A program made the position numbers and the translations under genes. Shown piece by piece: positions 15,306-22,562 of a DNA stretch of 64,000 bases. The DNA is from Streptomyces lydicus. GTDB taxonomy: Bacteria > Actinomycetota > Actinomycetes > Streptomycetales > Streptomycetaceae. The notes under the pieces are model-generated. The model did no database searches. It saw only the letters and a program-made list of their open reading frames with translations, and had not been told where the DNA came from. The first letter of the stretch is position 1; every line of letters begins with the position of its first letter. The stretch spans positions 6,014,001 through 6,078,000 of the forward strand of contig NZ_RDTE01000003.1 of assembly GCF_004125265.1 (NCBI RefSeq), read 5' to 3'.

Positions 15306-16618
15306 GCCGCACCTTCGTTCCCCAGGAGCAGCGGCACCTCGGGAAGGACACGAGCGAGCAGCAAGCGCAGCGCGGCCTCGGCTTGCAAAGGGACGACGCC
15401 GTTACCGAGCGCCTTGAGCCGGGCGTTTCGTAGTGCTGCCTCGCTCATTCCGGGCGCGGCGGGCACCGAGCAGACGTGCCCGGCGGCGAGCCCTTGCATC
15501 CACTCCGAGAACTCAGCGGCTAGACGTCCTCGATCGTCAGTTGGCCGGGGGTGAGGGCGCCCGAGGATCGCTTCCCAACGCCGGATCGCGGGTTCGTACT
15601 CACCCCATTCAATGTCGGAGTGACTTGGCTGTAGCTCTCGCTCGCCCCGACCCCGTCCGACGCGATAGGCGCCGGCATCAGCCTCGCTGCCGCGCTCGGC
15701 AGCGTCAGGTCGCCCGAACTGCCCCGCTGATTCGGTCCGCCCTTCTCCCCATCCGACGCTCTCGGTGTAGGGAGCAGTCGAGTCGCGTCCGTCAAGGTCA
15801 TTCCCTGCCCGTTGCCGTACGCCGATCCGTCCGGCCGGTAGTTCGCCGTATGTCGAGAGTCGCTCGCCATCGGTGTCGGCAGCAGAGCGACCGCCGTCCG
15901 CAAGTCCGGTCCGCCCGTTCCGTGTTTCCCCGCGCCGTTCGTGTCCGACGTGCGCGGTGTCGGCAGCAGTCGCAGCGTGTTCGGCAACTGCCCCGAGTAT
16001 CCGTCGCCCTTCCAGTCCCGGGCCGCTGGCGTCGGCAGGCCATGCGAGGACGAACTCGCGGAAACGTTCGTGGGGAGCGCCGATCTCCGAAGCGCGTACG
16101 CCCGCCCACTCCGCATCGAACCCGACGGTGGCCAGGTCGCCGAGTACGGCACCGAGTGCCCGCAGAAGAGGCTCACTTCCTGCGTACTCCACACAGCACG
16201 GGCAGGGCTCCACTCCGCTACGTGCCTTCGTTGAGAGGATGCCGCGAACATTCTCGATCACCACCAATCGGGGCTGTAGCACTGCGATCGCGCGCAGCAT
16301 GTAGTGCCACAAGCCCGAGCGCGTGCCGATCATGAGTCCCAGCCGTTGCCCGGCGGATGAGAGGTCGGTGCAAGGGAAGCCACCGAGAAGGGCGTCGATC
16401 GGCCCGAGGTCGTCGAGCACGCGCTGCCAGTCGATGGCGCTGATTTCGCCGAGGTTCGGCACGCCGGGCCAATGGTGGGCGAGGATGCGCGCGGCGTACT
16501 GGAACTTGTCCTCGGGGTCGTACTGGCAGTGCCAAGCGATCTCGCCGCCGAGCACTGCCTGCACGCCGAGGTCGAGCCCGCCGTATCCGCTGAACAGCGA
16601 TCCAATCCGCAGAGTCAC
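15302..16618 (-). CDS. C5 DNA cytosine methyltransferase
   Basis: A 438-residue enzyme that would protect phage DNA from host restriction or mark it for other uses. Motif I is FSGYGG (9-14), the catalytic Pro-Cys is in GGFPCTDLS (C83), ENV is at 122-124, the motif VIII position reads APHERFRE (a variant of QRR), and motif X is ALGNGVVP. WGEYEPAIRRWE and FSEWMQGLAAGHV are the usual C-terminal landmarks. The variable target-recognition region is readable in a second frame (see findings). The GTG at 16618 overlaps the RuvC-like gene by 4 nt. Confidence 0.88.
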   Translation of the reverse strand: MTLRIGSLFSGYGGLDLGVQAVLGGEIAWHCQYDPEDKFQYAARILAHHWPGVPNLGEISAIDWQRVLDDLGPIDALLGGFPCTDLSSAGQRLGLMIGTRSGLWHYMLRAIAVLQPRLVVIENVRGILSTKARSGVEPCPCCVEYAGSEPLLRALGAVLGDLATVGFDAEWAGVRASEIGAPHERFREFVLAWPADASGPGLEGRRILGAVAEHAATAADTAHVGHERRGETRNGRTGLADGGRSAADTDGERLSTYGELPAGRIGVRQRAGNDLDGRDSTAPYTESVGWGEGRTESAGQFGRPDAAERGSEADAGAYRVGRGRGERELQPSHSDIEWGEYEPAIRRWEAILGRPHPRPTDDRGRLAAEFSEWMQGLAAGHVCSVPAAPGMSEAALRNARLKALGNGVVPLQAEAALRLLLARVLPEVPLLLGNEGAA

Positions 16619-17244
16619 GGTGACACCCCCATGACGTAGCGCTGCCGGTAGGCGTCCGGCCACTTCGCCTTGCAGAGCCGATCGCGCTGCGCCTGCGGCA
16701 GCGTGAACAGCGGCATTCCGCACCAGTCGTGAGCAGCCGCGCGCAGCCACCACGCGTCGCACATGTCGCCCCCGCGGCCTTTCGCGTCGAGGTCGCCGGG
16801 AAACTCGGCGCCGGCCGCGAGGTAGGCGGCCGCCGCCATGCGGACCTTGTCGGCGCTGCCGTGATCGCACGCGAAGCTCTTAAGCGTCGCGGGGACGATC
16901 AGCGCGTACGGCACGTCGGCGTCGACGAGCTCGGCCTTAACGACGCCGTGCACCTGACCGGTGATCCCGGCCGACATGGCGTGCGTCGGCAGATCCTCGA
17001 CGACGGCGAGGTGCGGCCGGTGCTCGGCGAGCACGGCCCGGATGCGGTCACGGATGACGCACAGCCGGCGGTCGCCCTCCTTCGCCTTCGTCTTGATCCG
17101 GAACGTCGAGCCGTCCGGCAGCGCGACGCCCGTGCTTTTCAAGGAGAGGTCGAGCCCGATCACCCGCAGCTCGACCGGGGCGAAGCGCACCTCGTCGAGG
17201 GGCGCGAAGGCGCCGGGGGAGAGCAGCCCGGGGACACTCATCAC
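16615..17244 (-). CDS. RuvC-like Holliday junction resolvase
   Basis: A 209-residue RNase H-fold nuclease. RVIGLDLSLKSTGVA gives the first catalytic Asp, AVVEDL the Glu, and DMCDAWWLRAAA the last acidic residue, in the spacing of RuvC. It would resolve branched phage DNA before packaging or during recombination. It starts with GTG overlapping the preceding stop by 4 nt, or with the adjacent in-frame ATG at 17241. Length and motif order fit a phage RuvC. Confidence 0.85.
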   Translation of the reverse strand: MMSVPGLLSPGAFAPLDEVRFAPVELRVIGLDLSLKSTGVALPDGSTFRIKTKAKEGDRRLCVIRDRIRAVLAEHRPHLAVVEDLPTHAMSAGITGQVHGVVKAELVDADVPYALIVPATLKSFACDHGSADKVRMAAAAYLAAGAEFPGDLDAKGRGGDMCDAWWLRAAAHDWCGMPLFTLPQAQRDRLCKAKWPDAYRQRYVMGVSP

Positions 17245-17483
17245 TGGTCACCCGCCGACGTTGTGCGGCACGTCCAACAGGTGTGAGAGCCGTCCTCGTG
17301 CATGGCGCTGTACTGCTCGCGTTGGCAGGCGCCGCAGTAAGCCATCGCGCACAACTCGCCGCCGACGGGCGGCTCGTCGATGGCGGGCGGCTCGGCAGTT
17401 ACCCGGCGCGGGGCGAGGCGCACCGCCCATGTGATCGCGGCCGACGCGAGGACGAGCACAGCGAGGAGGTACGGGTTCGTCAT
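17241..17483 (-). CDS. Small membrane-anchored zinc-ribbon protein
   Basis: An 80-residue protein with one N-terminal hydrophobic helix (PYLLAVLVLASAAITWAV) and a cytoplasmic or external zinc ribbon C-x2-C ... C-x2-C (CGAC and CWTC). It overlaps both neighbours by 4 nt. I do not recognise the family; membrane attachment of a replication or host-takeover factor is one possibility. Confidence 0.66.
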   Translation of the reverse strand: MTNPYLLAVLVLASAAITWAVRLAPRRVTAEPPAIDEPPVGGELCAMAYCGACQREQYSAMHEDGSHTCWTCRTTSAGDQ

Positions 17484-17938
17484 GCCGCACCGCCGAGCGG
17501 GGCGATCGGCCCGTACAGCGACCGCACGACGTCGAGGGGCTCACGCCCGTCGCCGTCGGTCGCGCGCATCATCGGCGTGCCGGCCCGGTCGAGCACGCCC
17601 GTCCAGCGCCACACGCCGCCCGCGGCGTCGCCCCACTTGAGGGACAGGTCCCACGCGTGCCCGCGTCCGTCCGTCCACACCTTCCGGTCGGTGTCGAGCC
17701 GGCTGCCGTGCCCGGTCACCGGCTCGGGTGGCCGGTCGTGCTGCTGCTCGGGCTCGGCATCCGGCGTGCACGGATACGGCGGGTGCGCCGCGATGAGCTG
17801 ATCGGCGATCGTGCGCAGCACAGCGGCGGCGAGGGCGTCGCACATGCCCGGGTTGATCACCTCGACCTCGCCGGTCTTGTTCATGGTGAGCACGAGGGCG
17901 TGCTCGTCGAGGTCGAGCATTCGAATCTTGGGGATCAT
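17480..17938 (-). CDS. Conserved actinobacterial/phage hypothetical protein
   Basis: A 152-residue protein of a type I recall as common in Streptomyces genomes and phages. The N-terminal half (ILDLDEHALVL-like, then INPGMCDALAAAVLRTIADQ) is a small alpha-beta unit; the C-terminal half has VWTDGRGHAWDLSLKWGDA and WRWTGVLDRAGTPMMRA, a W-rich beta domain, ending with DVVRSLYGPIAPLGG. Overlaps of 4 nt on both sides place it firmly in the early operon. No function is known to me. Confidence 0.74.
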   Translation of the reverse strand: MIPKIRMLDLDEHALVLTMNKTGEVEVINPGMCDALAAAVLRTIADQLIAAHPPYPCTPDAEPEQQHDRPPEPVTGHGSRLDTDRKVWTDGRGHAWDLSLKWGDAAGGVWRWTGVLDRAGTPMMRATDGDGREPLDVVRSLYGPIAPLGGAA

Positions 17939-18738
17939 GCAGCTTCACCCACCCAGGGACGGACCGGCCACGACCCGTCGACCACTGCGGTCCGGTCGGT
18001 CTTGCGGAAGTGCGTTTCGAGCCCGGCCGCTTGCTCACGCGCGAGCCGGATTTGCAGGTGATGCAGCTCTTCGAGGTCGAGCCCCTTGAGCTCCTGGAAC
18101 CGCGGCCGCCGCTCAGTGCGGATCGGCTCGGGCCAGTCACCGCGGCGCATGTGCGCGAGCGTCCCGATCCGGTACGCCACCCGCGCGGCGATCAGCGCGT
18201 CGTACTCGCAGCCGTGCGCGTCGTCCTCGACCCACGGCAGTTCGTAGACCTGCGCGAGGGTGACGAGCTGCCGCGCACCCTGTGTCTTCGACGGGCGCTT
18301 GCGGTACGGCAGCACGTGCGTGTCGAGCACGCGCGTGTCGAGCACCGGCCACAGCACGTCGTCGGTGAACCGTTCGAGCAGCGTGGGAAGTTCGTGCCGC
18401 CGGCACTCGCGGTCGAGCAGTGTGAGGTCGTACGCGACGTTGTGCCCGACGATCGGCACGCCGGTGCCGAGGGCATCGGCGAGGGTCTGCGCGACCTCGT
18501 CGACGACGTTCACCGCGGGCGAGCCCTTCGCCCTCGCGTGCTCGGTCGTGATCCCGTGCACCGCGGCCGCCTCGTCCGGGATCGGAATCCCGGGGTCGGC
18601 CATCCACGACGACGGCTCGGTACCGGCGCCGCCGCCGAGCCTGATCGCCGCGGCGGTCACGATGCGATCGGCCTCGACGTCGACGCCCGTCGTCTCAAGA
18701 TCGAAGGCGCACATGCGCCCCATGTGCCAAGGGGTCAC
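17935..18738 (-). CDS. DnaQ-like DEDDh 3'-5' exonuclease
   Basis: A 267-residue nuclease. Exo I is AFDLETTG, Exo II is GHNVAYDLTLL, and Exo III is HGCEYDA with the catalytic His and Asp. This is the epsilon/DnaQ family, which trims 3' ends for proofreading or DNA degradation. No polymerase is encoded in the visible early region, so it may help a host polymerase, the Prim-Pol or recombination. The GTG start at 18738 overlaps the upstream stop by 4 nt. Confidence 0.88.
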   Translation of the reverse strand: MTPWHMGRMCAFDLETTGVDVEADRIVTAAAIRLGGGAGTEPSSWMADPGIPIPDEAAAVHGITTEHARAKGSPAVNVVDEVAQTLADALGTGVPIVGHNVAYDLTLLDRECRRHELPTLLERFTDDVLWPVLDTRVLDTHVLPYRKRPSKTQGARQLVTLAQVYELPWVEDDAHGCEYDALIAARVAYRIGTLAHMRRGDWPEPIRTERRPRFQELKGLDLEELHHLQIRLAREQAAGLETHFRKTDRTAVVDGSWPVRPWVGEAA

Positions 18739-19808
18739 CGCGCACCCCCGCCCGGCTGCGCGACCTCGGGCCACGCCGCGGCAGGATGCGGCATCGGTGG
18801 CTCGTCGTCCTCGACAACCTCGCCTTCGTAGACGCCCTCGGCGTCCGGGCCGGCGTCGTCCTGGTCGTCGTTCACCACGCCCGTGCGCGGGTCGATACCG
18901 GCCTCGACGTCCCGCGAGATCTGCATCAGGTCCCGCGACAGATCGTCGGTGCCGTCGCGCTTGACGTGCCCGGCCCTGTTGGCCTTGTGCCACACCTGCC
19001 GTACTTCTTCGGCGGTCCGGCAGCCGCGCGCTTCGGCGAGGTAGTCGGGCATCTCAGCGGGCGCCGCCTCGATCGCCGGCCGGGTGAGCGAGCTCGGGTC
19101 GAGCGCGGCCGCCGTCGACAGGGGGCCCGACAGTGCGTGCTTCAACTGAGGCACGGCAGGCACGAGCTTGACGACCGGGAAGGTCTTCGTCTCGCCGTTC
19201 TCGACCCGCGTCGTCTGCTCGATCCACATGCGGACCGGCATCATCGAAGCGCCGCCCGTGGCTTGCAGCACCGTGTCGACGCTGCCCGCCATCCCGTCAG
19301 CCGCGTAATACGAGTGCGTGTCGAGCCGCCACACCCCGAGGTCGGGCAGCTCGGGCAGCATCACCGAGATACGGCTCGTCGGCCGGCACACCTCGCGCGG
19401 CGACCGCCGGTGCCACTCAGGCCCGTACCGAGCGAGGCAGATGCACGGCTGCCCGCTCTTCTGCTCTCGCTCGCCGTCGCAGCGGCGCACACAGCCGCCG
19501 CCACCCCACATCTCGTACGCCTGCGACAGCGGGTCGCCCGAGGGCATGATCGCTCGGATCTCGCGCGCCCGGGTGATCACGCGGAACTGTTCGATCTTGC
19601 TCCGCTGAGGGGTCCACGGCTCGACGTCGCCGCCCCACTGCTCGGCGGCCGCGGCGACGTAGTCGCGGCTGTGCGAGGTGAAGATGAACGTCTCGGACCG
19701 GACCGCGCGGGCCCGCTTCTTCGGGTCCTCGTTCGGCACGCTGTAGCCGGTACGGATGCGACCGAGCTCGACCGCCTGCTTCTTCATGGTCATGATGCGC
19801 GAGCCCAT
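18735..19808 (-). CDS. Gp3-like protein (phiC31 recombination-directionality-factor family)
   Basis: A 357-residue protein. Residues 7-170 match the recalled Gp3-like pattern: ELGRIRTG, FRVITRAREIRAIMP, a Cys cluster (C106, C110, C122, C124, C141), then LPELPDLGVWRLDTHSYYAA. In phiC31/phiBT1 gp3 switches serine integrase to excision and may also serve DNA metabolism. Here the integrase is of the tyrosine type, and the gene is paired with a PD-(D/E)XK nuclease, so a RecT-like annealing or repair role is more likely. The ATG at 19808 is the first after the nuclease stop. Confidence 0.78.
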   Translation of the reverse strand: MGSRIMTMKKQAVELGRIRTGYSVPNEDPKKRARAVRSETFIFTSHSRDYVAAAAEQWGGDVEPWTPQRSKIEQFRVITRAREIRAIMPSGDPLSQAYEMWGGGGCVRRCDGEREQKSGQPCICLARYGPEWHRRSPREVCRPTSRISVMLPELPDLGVWRLDTHSYYAADGMAGSVDTVLQATGGASMMPVRMWIEQTTRVENGETKTFPVVKLVPAVPQLKHALSGPLSTAAALDPSSLTRPAIEAAPAEMPDYLAEARGCRTAEEVRQVWHKANRAGHVKRDGTDDLSRDLMQISRDVEAGIDPRTGVVNDDQDDAGPDAEGVYEGEVVEDDEPPMPHPAAAWPEVAQPGGGAR

Positions 19809-19809
19809 G

Positions 19810-20640
19810 TCACGCCGCCTTTCGGGGATTTGCGCCCGGTGCCCATGGCGGCAGAACCGTCGGGTACGCGTTGGGCGCGTTGTGCAGATGCCGGGCGCTG
19901 CGCAGCGCACCGAGAAAGGCCCGGTACACCGCGCGGTCGCTCGGCAGCTCGACCAGCCGGTAGCCGCGGGGGCGAATGTTGAGCACGGCAGTGCGGCGTG
20001 GCCGCGGCGCGGGAACCTCGGAGTCGTCCGCGAGCAGCGCGACGGGGGCGTACTTGTATGCGGCGAGTTGGTAGGGCTGCTCGGCGTAGACCGTCGTCGC
20101 CGGCTTCTTCGCGCTCGTCTTGTAATCGATCAGCCACAACTCGCGGCGCCCGCCCGGACCGGTCGGCAACCACAGCCACAGATCGCCCGTGCCGGCGTAG
20201 CCGTGCTCGCGATCGAGCACGGTCGTCTCGACCGCCTCGACGTCGCGCTCGAAGTCCACGCGCCACAGCCGGAAGAACCGGGCGAGCTGCCGCGCGTACG
20301 GCTCGACCTCGGGATCGGCCGGGTACGGGGAGCCGATCACGATCGAGTGCGCGCGGTGATGCACGCGGGTGCCGAGGTTCGACGCCCGCTCGCGGTTCAC
20401 GTTCGGCAGCGCGACGAGTTCGCGCCGCAGCCGGGTCGGCTCGGTCCGGGCACGGCGGGCGACCTCGATCGGGTTCGCGATCACCGCGTCGGCGACGAGC
20501 CCGGCGCCCCACGGGACGAGCGCGGGCTTGTGCACCGACGAGCCGGTGACGTTCGTAACCGAGATCAGGTCCGGGCCCCCGGCGGGGTCGCGGTAGTAGC
20601 GGCCCCGCTCGGTGGCGACGGAGTTCTTCGGGGCGGTCAC
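19810..20640 (-). CDS. PD-(D/E)XK exonuclease (RecB/Cas4-like)
   Basis: A 276-residue nuclease. ERASNLGTRVHH (85-95) gives the conserved N-terminal His, E138 lies in VEAVET, GYAGTGDLWL gives D153, and ELWLIDYKTSAKK gives D172 and K174, followed by EQPYQLAAYKYA as the trailing Q/Y motif. It should resect double-stranded ends and hand DNA to the Gp3-like partner, as an alternative to RecE/lambda Exo. It starts 4 nt into the upstream gene. Confidence 0.85.
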   Translation of the reverse strand: MTAPKNSVATERGRYYRDPAGGPDLISVTNVTGSSVHKPALVPWGAGLVADAVIANPIEVARRARTEPTRLRRELVALPNVNRERASNLGTRVHHRAHSIVIGSPYPADPEVEPYARQLARFFRLWRVDFERDVEAVETTVLDREHGYAGTGDLWLWLPTGPGGRRELWLIDYKTSAKKPATTVYAEQPYQLAAYKYAPVALLADDSEVPAPRPRRTAVLNIRPRGYRLVELPSDRAVYRAFLGALRSARHLHNAPNAYPTVLPPWAPGANPRKAA

Positions 20641-21050
20641 CGGGCGCTGCCTTCGCGTTCATCGACCAGGGCGCGAACGGTCTCCGGCAAGATCGTGAAA
20701 ATGGCGCCGCCGATCCGCATGCGGGCGCCGCCCATCTCGTCGACGAACTGCTCGACGAGGCTGTCTCGCTCGTGCTCGGCGTAGCCGGCGCCGTCGAGGT
20801 GCCGCTCGTTCTCGGCGGCGACGCCGAGCTCTGCGATCCTGGCGAGTTCGGCGTCGATGCCCTCGGGGTCGTCGGCGTAGTTCTCGGCGAGCTGCCGCAC
20901 AAGGCTCTCGACGAGGTCGGACACGTCGAGTTCGGCACCGAGCGGCGTCCGGCGAACGCTGATACGGAAGGCGCCGGGAATGATCGTCTGCCGCCGATAC
21001 CGCACCTTCGCGGCGAGGTAGCGAAGTCGGTCGCGTGTGGTCAGTCGCAC
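20637..21050 (-). CDS. Phage early protein, unknown function
   Basis: A 137-residue protein that is basic at the N-terminus (RDRLRYLAAKVRYRRQ) and acidic and helical in the middle (SLVRQLAENYADDPEGIDAE), ending with a short beta hairpin near RMRIGGAIFTI. It starts with GTG. The stop overlaps the nuclease start by 4 nt, so it may act with the recombination pair. The family is not recognised. Confidence 0.68.
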   Translation of the reverse strand: MRLTTRDRLRYLAAKVRYRRQTIIPGAFRISVRRTPLGAELDVSDLVESLVRQLAENYADDPEGIDAELARIAELGVAAENERHLDGAGYAEHERDSLVEQFVDEMGGARMRIGGAIFTILPETVRALVDEREGSAR

Positions 21051-21184
21051 GTCGAGTCGTCCTTTCGCGTACGGGAGTTGCGTGCACGGGCCGTGTCGAA
21101 GGCGCCGGCGAGCATCAGCAGCAGCGCGGCCCCGACGCCCCAGCCGAGGGCGTCGAGCAGCTCGCGGAAGTCGGCGGCGGTCAT
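21041..21184 (-). CDS. 47-residue membrane microprotein
   Basis: A small gene read directly from the sequence: MTAADFRELLDALGWGVGAA followed by LLLMLAGAFDTARARNSRT. It has a short amphipathic N-terminus, one hydrophobic helix and a basic tail. The ATG at 21184 overlaps the upstream stop by 4 nt and its own stop lies 10 nt inside the next gene, so it fits the coupled chain. Its function is unknown. Confidence 0.6.
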   Translation of the reverse strand: MTAADFRELLDALGWGVGAALLLMLAGAFDTARARNSRTRKDDSTCD

Positions 21185-21252
21185 CGGGCGGCCGCTGCTT
21201 CGAGGGCGGCGTCGGTCGAGGTGCCGTGCACGGCGTCGGGGTTCGTGCTCAC
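21181..21252 (-). CDS. 23-residue putative leader-type microprotein
   Basis: The frame reads MSTNPDAVHGTSTDAALEAA plus AAR. It starts with a GTG that overlaps the upstream stop by 4 nt, and its TGA overlaps the next ATG by 4 nt. The precise fit between two coupled genes is the only support. It might serve just to carry ribosomes across rather than make a working peptide. Confidence 0.42.
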   Translation of the reverse strand: MSTNPDAVHGTSTDAALEAAAAR

Positions 21253-21629
21253 GGGGTCACCGGCCGGCGAACTTCGGTGAGCACGTCCTCGCCGTCAACG
21301 ACCGCGACGTGAACGCGAATCGCCACGGTCGAGCCGTCGGCCCGGGTCGGGGTCTTTGTGTGCAGCGACCACAGGGCGACGGCGTGGGCGCCGGCGCTGC
21401 GGTGAACTTCGCCGCCGAGCGTGAACATCCACCGACCGAGATCGCGCGTGTCCGTCACGGTGATGTGCACGGCGTCGGTGCGCGGGGTCATGGTCGGGGC
21501 GGGAAGCGAGAGGTAGTCGAGCATCGCGGCGACGGCGAGCTCGTTGCTTGCCTTCCGGTCGAGGTCGGAGAGCTGCCGGGGGCGCTCGATAGGCTGCGCG
21601 CTCAAGGCGAACCGCCTCACTTTCTGCAT
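21249..21629 (-). CDS. First gene of the leftward early operon, unknown function
   Basis: A 126-residue protein with a helical N-terminus (QLSDLDRKASNELAVAAMLD) and a beta-rich C-terminal domain with VHITVTDTRDLGRWMF and VAIRVHVAVVDGEDVLTEVRRP. No catalytic motif was found. A clear ribosome site is not seen before the ATG at 21629; a later start is possible. It is followed by a chain of overlapping genes down to 10342. Confidence 0.66.
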   Translation of the reverse strand: MQKVRRFALSAQPIERPRQLSDLDRKASNELAVAAMLDYLSLPAPTMTPRTDAVHITVTDTRDLGRWMFTLGGEVHRSAGAHAVALWSLHTKTPTRADGSTVAIRVHVAVVDGEDVLTEVRRPVTP

Positions 21630-21680
21630 GCTGGGTGCGGCGCGAGCCGATAGGGGCGGTCCGGATGCCGGTCCGGGCCG

Positions 21681-21702
21681 ACCCCGACCCGCGTCGGGGT
21701 TC
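21681..21702 (-). terminator. Hairpin after the lysogeny-side operon
   Basis: ACCCCGAC (21681-21688) pairs with GTCGGGGT (21693-21700). It lies just past the stop at 21703 of the leftward gene and before the early operon, so it may end transcription of the repressor unit. Confidence 0.5.
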
Positions 21703-22038
21703 TTAGGCGGCAGCGCGCTCGCTCTTGCTCGCCGCGTACTGCGCGAGCTCGTCCCGCGTGCGACGCCGCTTCGTGGCCTTCTCCGCGTCGCTCTTCGCCC
21801 GCCGGGCCTGCGCCGACTTAAGAGCGAGCTCGGTGTAATGCGCCTTCCGCAGCGACTCGGCGACCGCCTCGATCTGCGCCTCGCTCGCGTCGGGGTGCAT
21901 CTCGCGCGCCTTGTCCAGAAAGCGCGTGTGGTGGCTTGCCTTACGGGCGGCGGCGGTACGGGCCGATCGGTCCGTCGTGCCCGCCCAGCTCTTGTGAGCT
22001 GCGAGCCGCATCTGCATCGACCGCTCGTTCGTGTTCAT
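21703..22038 (-). CDS. Conserved small basic protein of Streptomyces mobile elements
   Basis: A 111-residue, highly charged helical protein beginning MNTNERSMQMRLAAHKSWAG, a sequence type I recall as frequent beside regulators in Streptomyces integrative elements and phages. The middle and C-terminus are rich in Lys, Arg, Glu and Ala, likely a nucleic-acid-binding helical bundle. The ATG at 22038 follows AAGGGAAA; the ATG at 22053 is a weaker start. It overlaps the repressor gene by 98 nt in another frame. Confidence 0.7.
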   Translation of the reverse strand: MNTNERSMQMRLAAHKSWAGTTDRSARTAAARKASHHTRFLDKAREMHPDASEAQIEAVAESLRKAHYTELALKSAQARRAKSDAEKATKRRRTRDELAQYAASKSERAAA

Positions 22039-22312
22039 GCCGTTTCCCTTCATCGACGCCCTCGCCCATGGGCGTGGGCAGTGGCTTAAAAAAGAGAGCC
22101 CCCTCGTGCACGCTGAGCTCGCCACAGATGCGGCGCGCGATTTCGGGTGTGACAGTGGTGCGCTCGCCGGACAGCAGCGCGTGAACCTTGCTCTTCGAGA
22201 TGCCGACCTGCTCGGCGAGTTCCCTTATGGTCAGGGGTCTGCCGAGCGGCGCCCAGTGCATCAGCAGCCGCAGCAGTTCGCTATCGGTCAGGTGAAGTCG
22301 GGCAGGGGTCAT
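21941..22312 (-). CDS. HTH (XRE-type) repressor, probable lysogeny regulator
   Basis: A 123-residue protein. Residues 27-60 (LTIRELAEQVGISKSKVHAL and following ERTTVTPEIARRI) form a clear XRE helix-turn-helix. It starts with ATG at 22312 after GGAGG. Two operator copies overlap its own predicted promoter, and others lie at the divergent gene and at int, as expected for a phage repressor. The last 35 residues are read across the next gene and over the 25-bp repeat and look less constrained. The operator link is inference. Confidence 0.75.
   Translation of the reverse strand: MTPARLHLTDSELLRLLMHWAPLGRPLTIRELAEQVGISKSKVHALLSGERTTVTPEIARRICGELSVHEGALFFKPLPTPMGEGVDEGKRHEHERAVDADAARSSQELGGHDGPIGPYRRRP
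22056..22080. repeat. 25-bp repeat, copy 2 (in repressor gene 3' part)
   Basis: One mismatch to 13340-13364, with the same palindromic GCCCATGGGC core. Here it encodes PLPTPMGEG in the repressor and overlaps the leader of the next gene. Confidence 0.75.
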
Positions 22313-22327
22313 GGGTGCCTCCGTCGA

Positions 22328-22349
22328 GCTGCCCACGATCGTGGGCAGC
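22328..22349. promoter_or_regulatory. Operator O1 (perfect 22-bp palindrome)
   Basis: The core GCCCACGATCGTGGGC extends to 22 bp of perfect symmetry. It lies over the predicted start of repressor transcription and 15 nt before the repressor ATG. Confidence 0.85.
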
Positions 22350-22352
22350 CCC

Positions 22353-22381
22353 ACTAAAGCACACCGCTTGTGCGGTGTCCA
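22353..22381 (-). promoter_or_regulatory. Predicted repressor promoter
   Basis: On the minus strand, TGGACA (22381-22376) and TTTAGT (22358-22353) are separated by 17 nt. A 7-bp inverted repeat ACACCGC/GCGGTGT lies in the spacer. O2 covers the -35 and O1 the start point, which would give autoregulation. Confidence 0.6.
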
Positions 22382-22395
22382 CGATCGTGGGCAGC
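22376..22395. promoter_or_regulatory. Operator O2
   Basis: The right half TCGTGGGCAGC is identical to O1; the left half is TGTCCACGA, a weaker match. It overlaps the -35 of the repressor promoter. Confidence 0.75.
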
Positions 22396-22445
22396 TAGCA
22401 ATTTCGACAGAATCCGGCCCGAGTTGAACCTGTGACCCACGAGCC

Positions 22446-22461
22446 GCCCGCGATCGTGGAC
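22446..22461. promoter_or_regulatory. Operator O3
   Basis: GCCCGCGATCGTGGAC has two mismatches to the O1 core. It overlaps the -35 (TGGACA) predicted for the rightward gene. Confidence 0.7.
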
Positions 22462-22485
22462 AATGGCATTCGAGCGCACCATTGT
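22457..22485 (+). promoter_or_regulatory. Predicted promoter of the rightward regulator
   Basis: TGGACA (22457-22462), a 17-nt spacer and CATTGT (22480-22485). It uses the same -35 as the repressor promoter and is overlapped by O3, so the two promoters could be switched by the same protein. Confidence 0.5.
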
Positions 22486-22562
22486 TGCGTTCCCCGACCA
22501 GCATCTTTACGCGTCATCCCCTGAGCGGGGTGTGGACCTATGTGTTCGGAGAGGCGGAGGTT

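Noticed and set aside
18735..19808. Gp3-like protein named as the recombination directionality factor of this prophage
   Set aside because: The integrase is a tyrosine recombinase, so only the family name, not the function, is supported.
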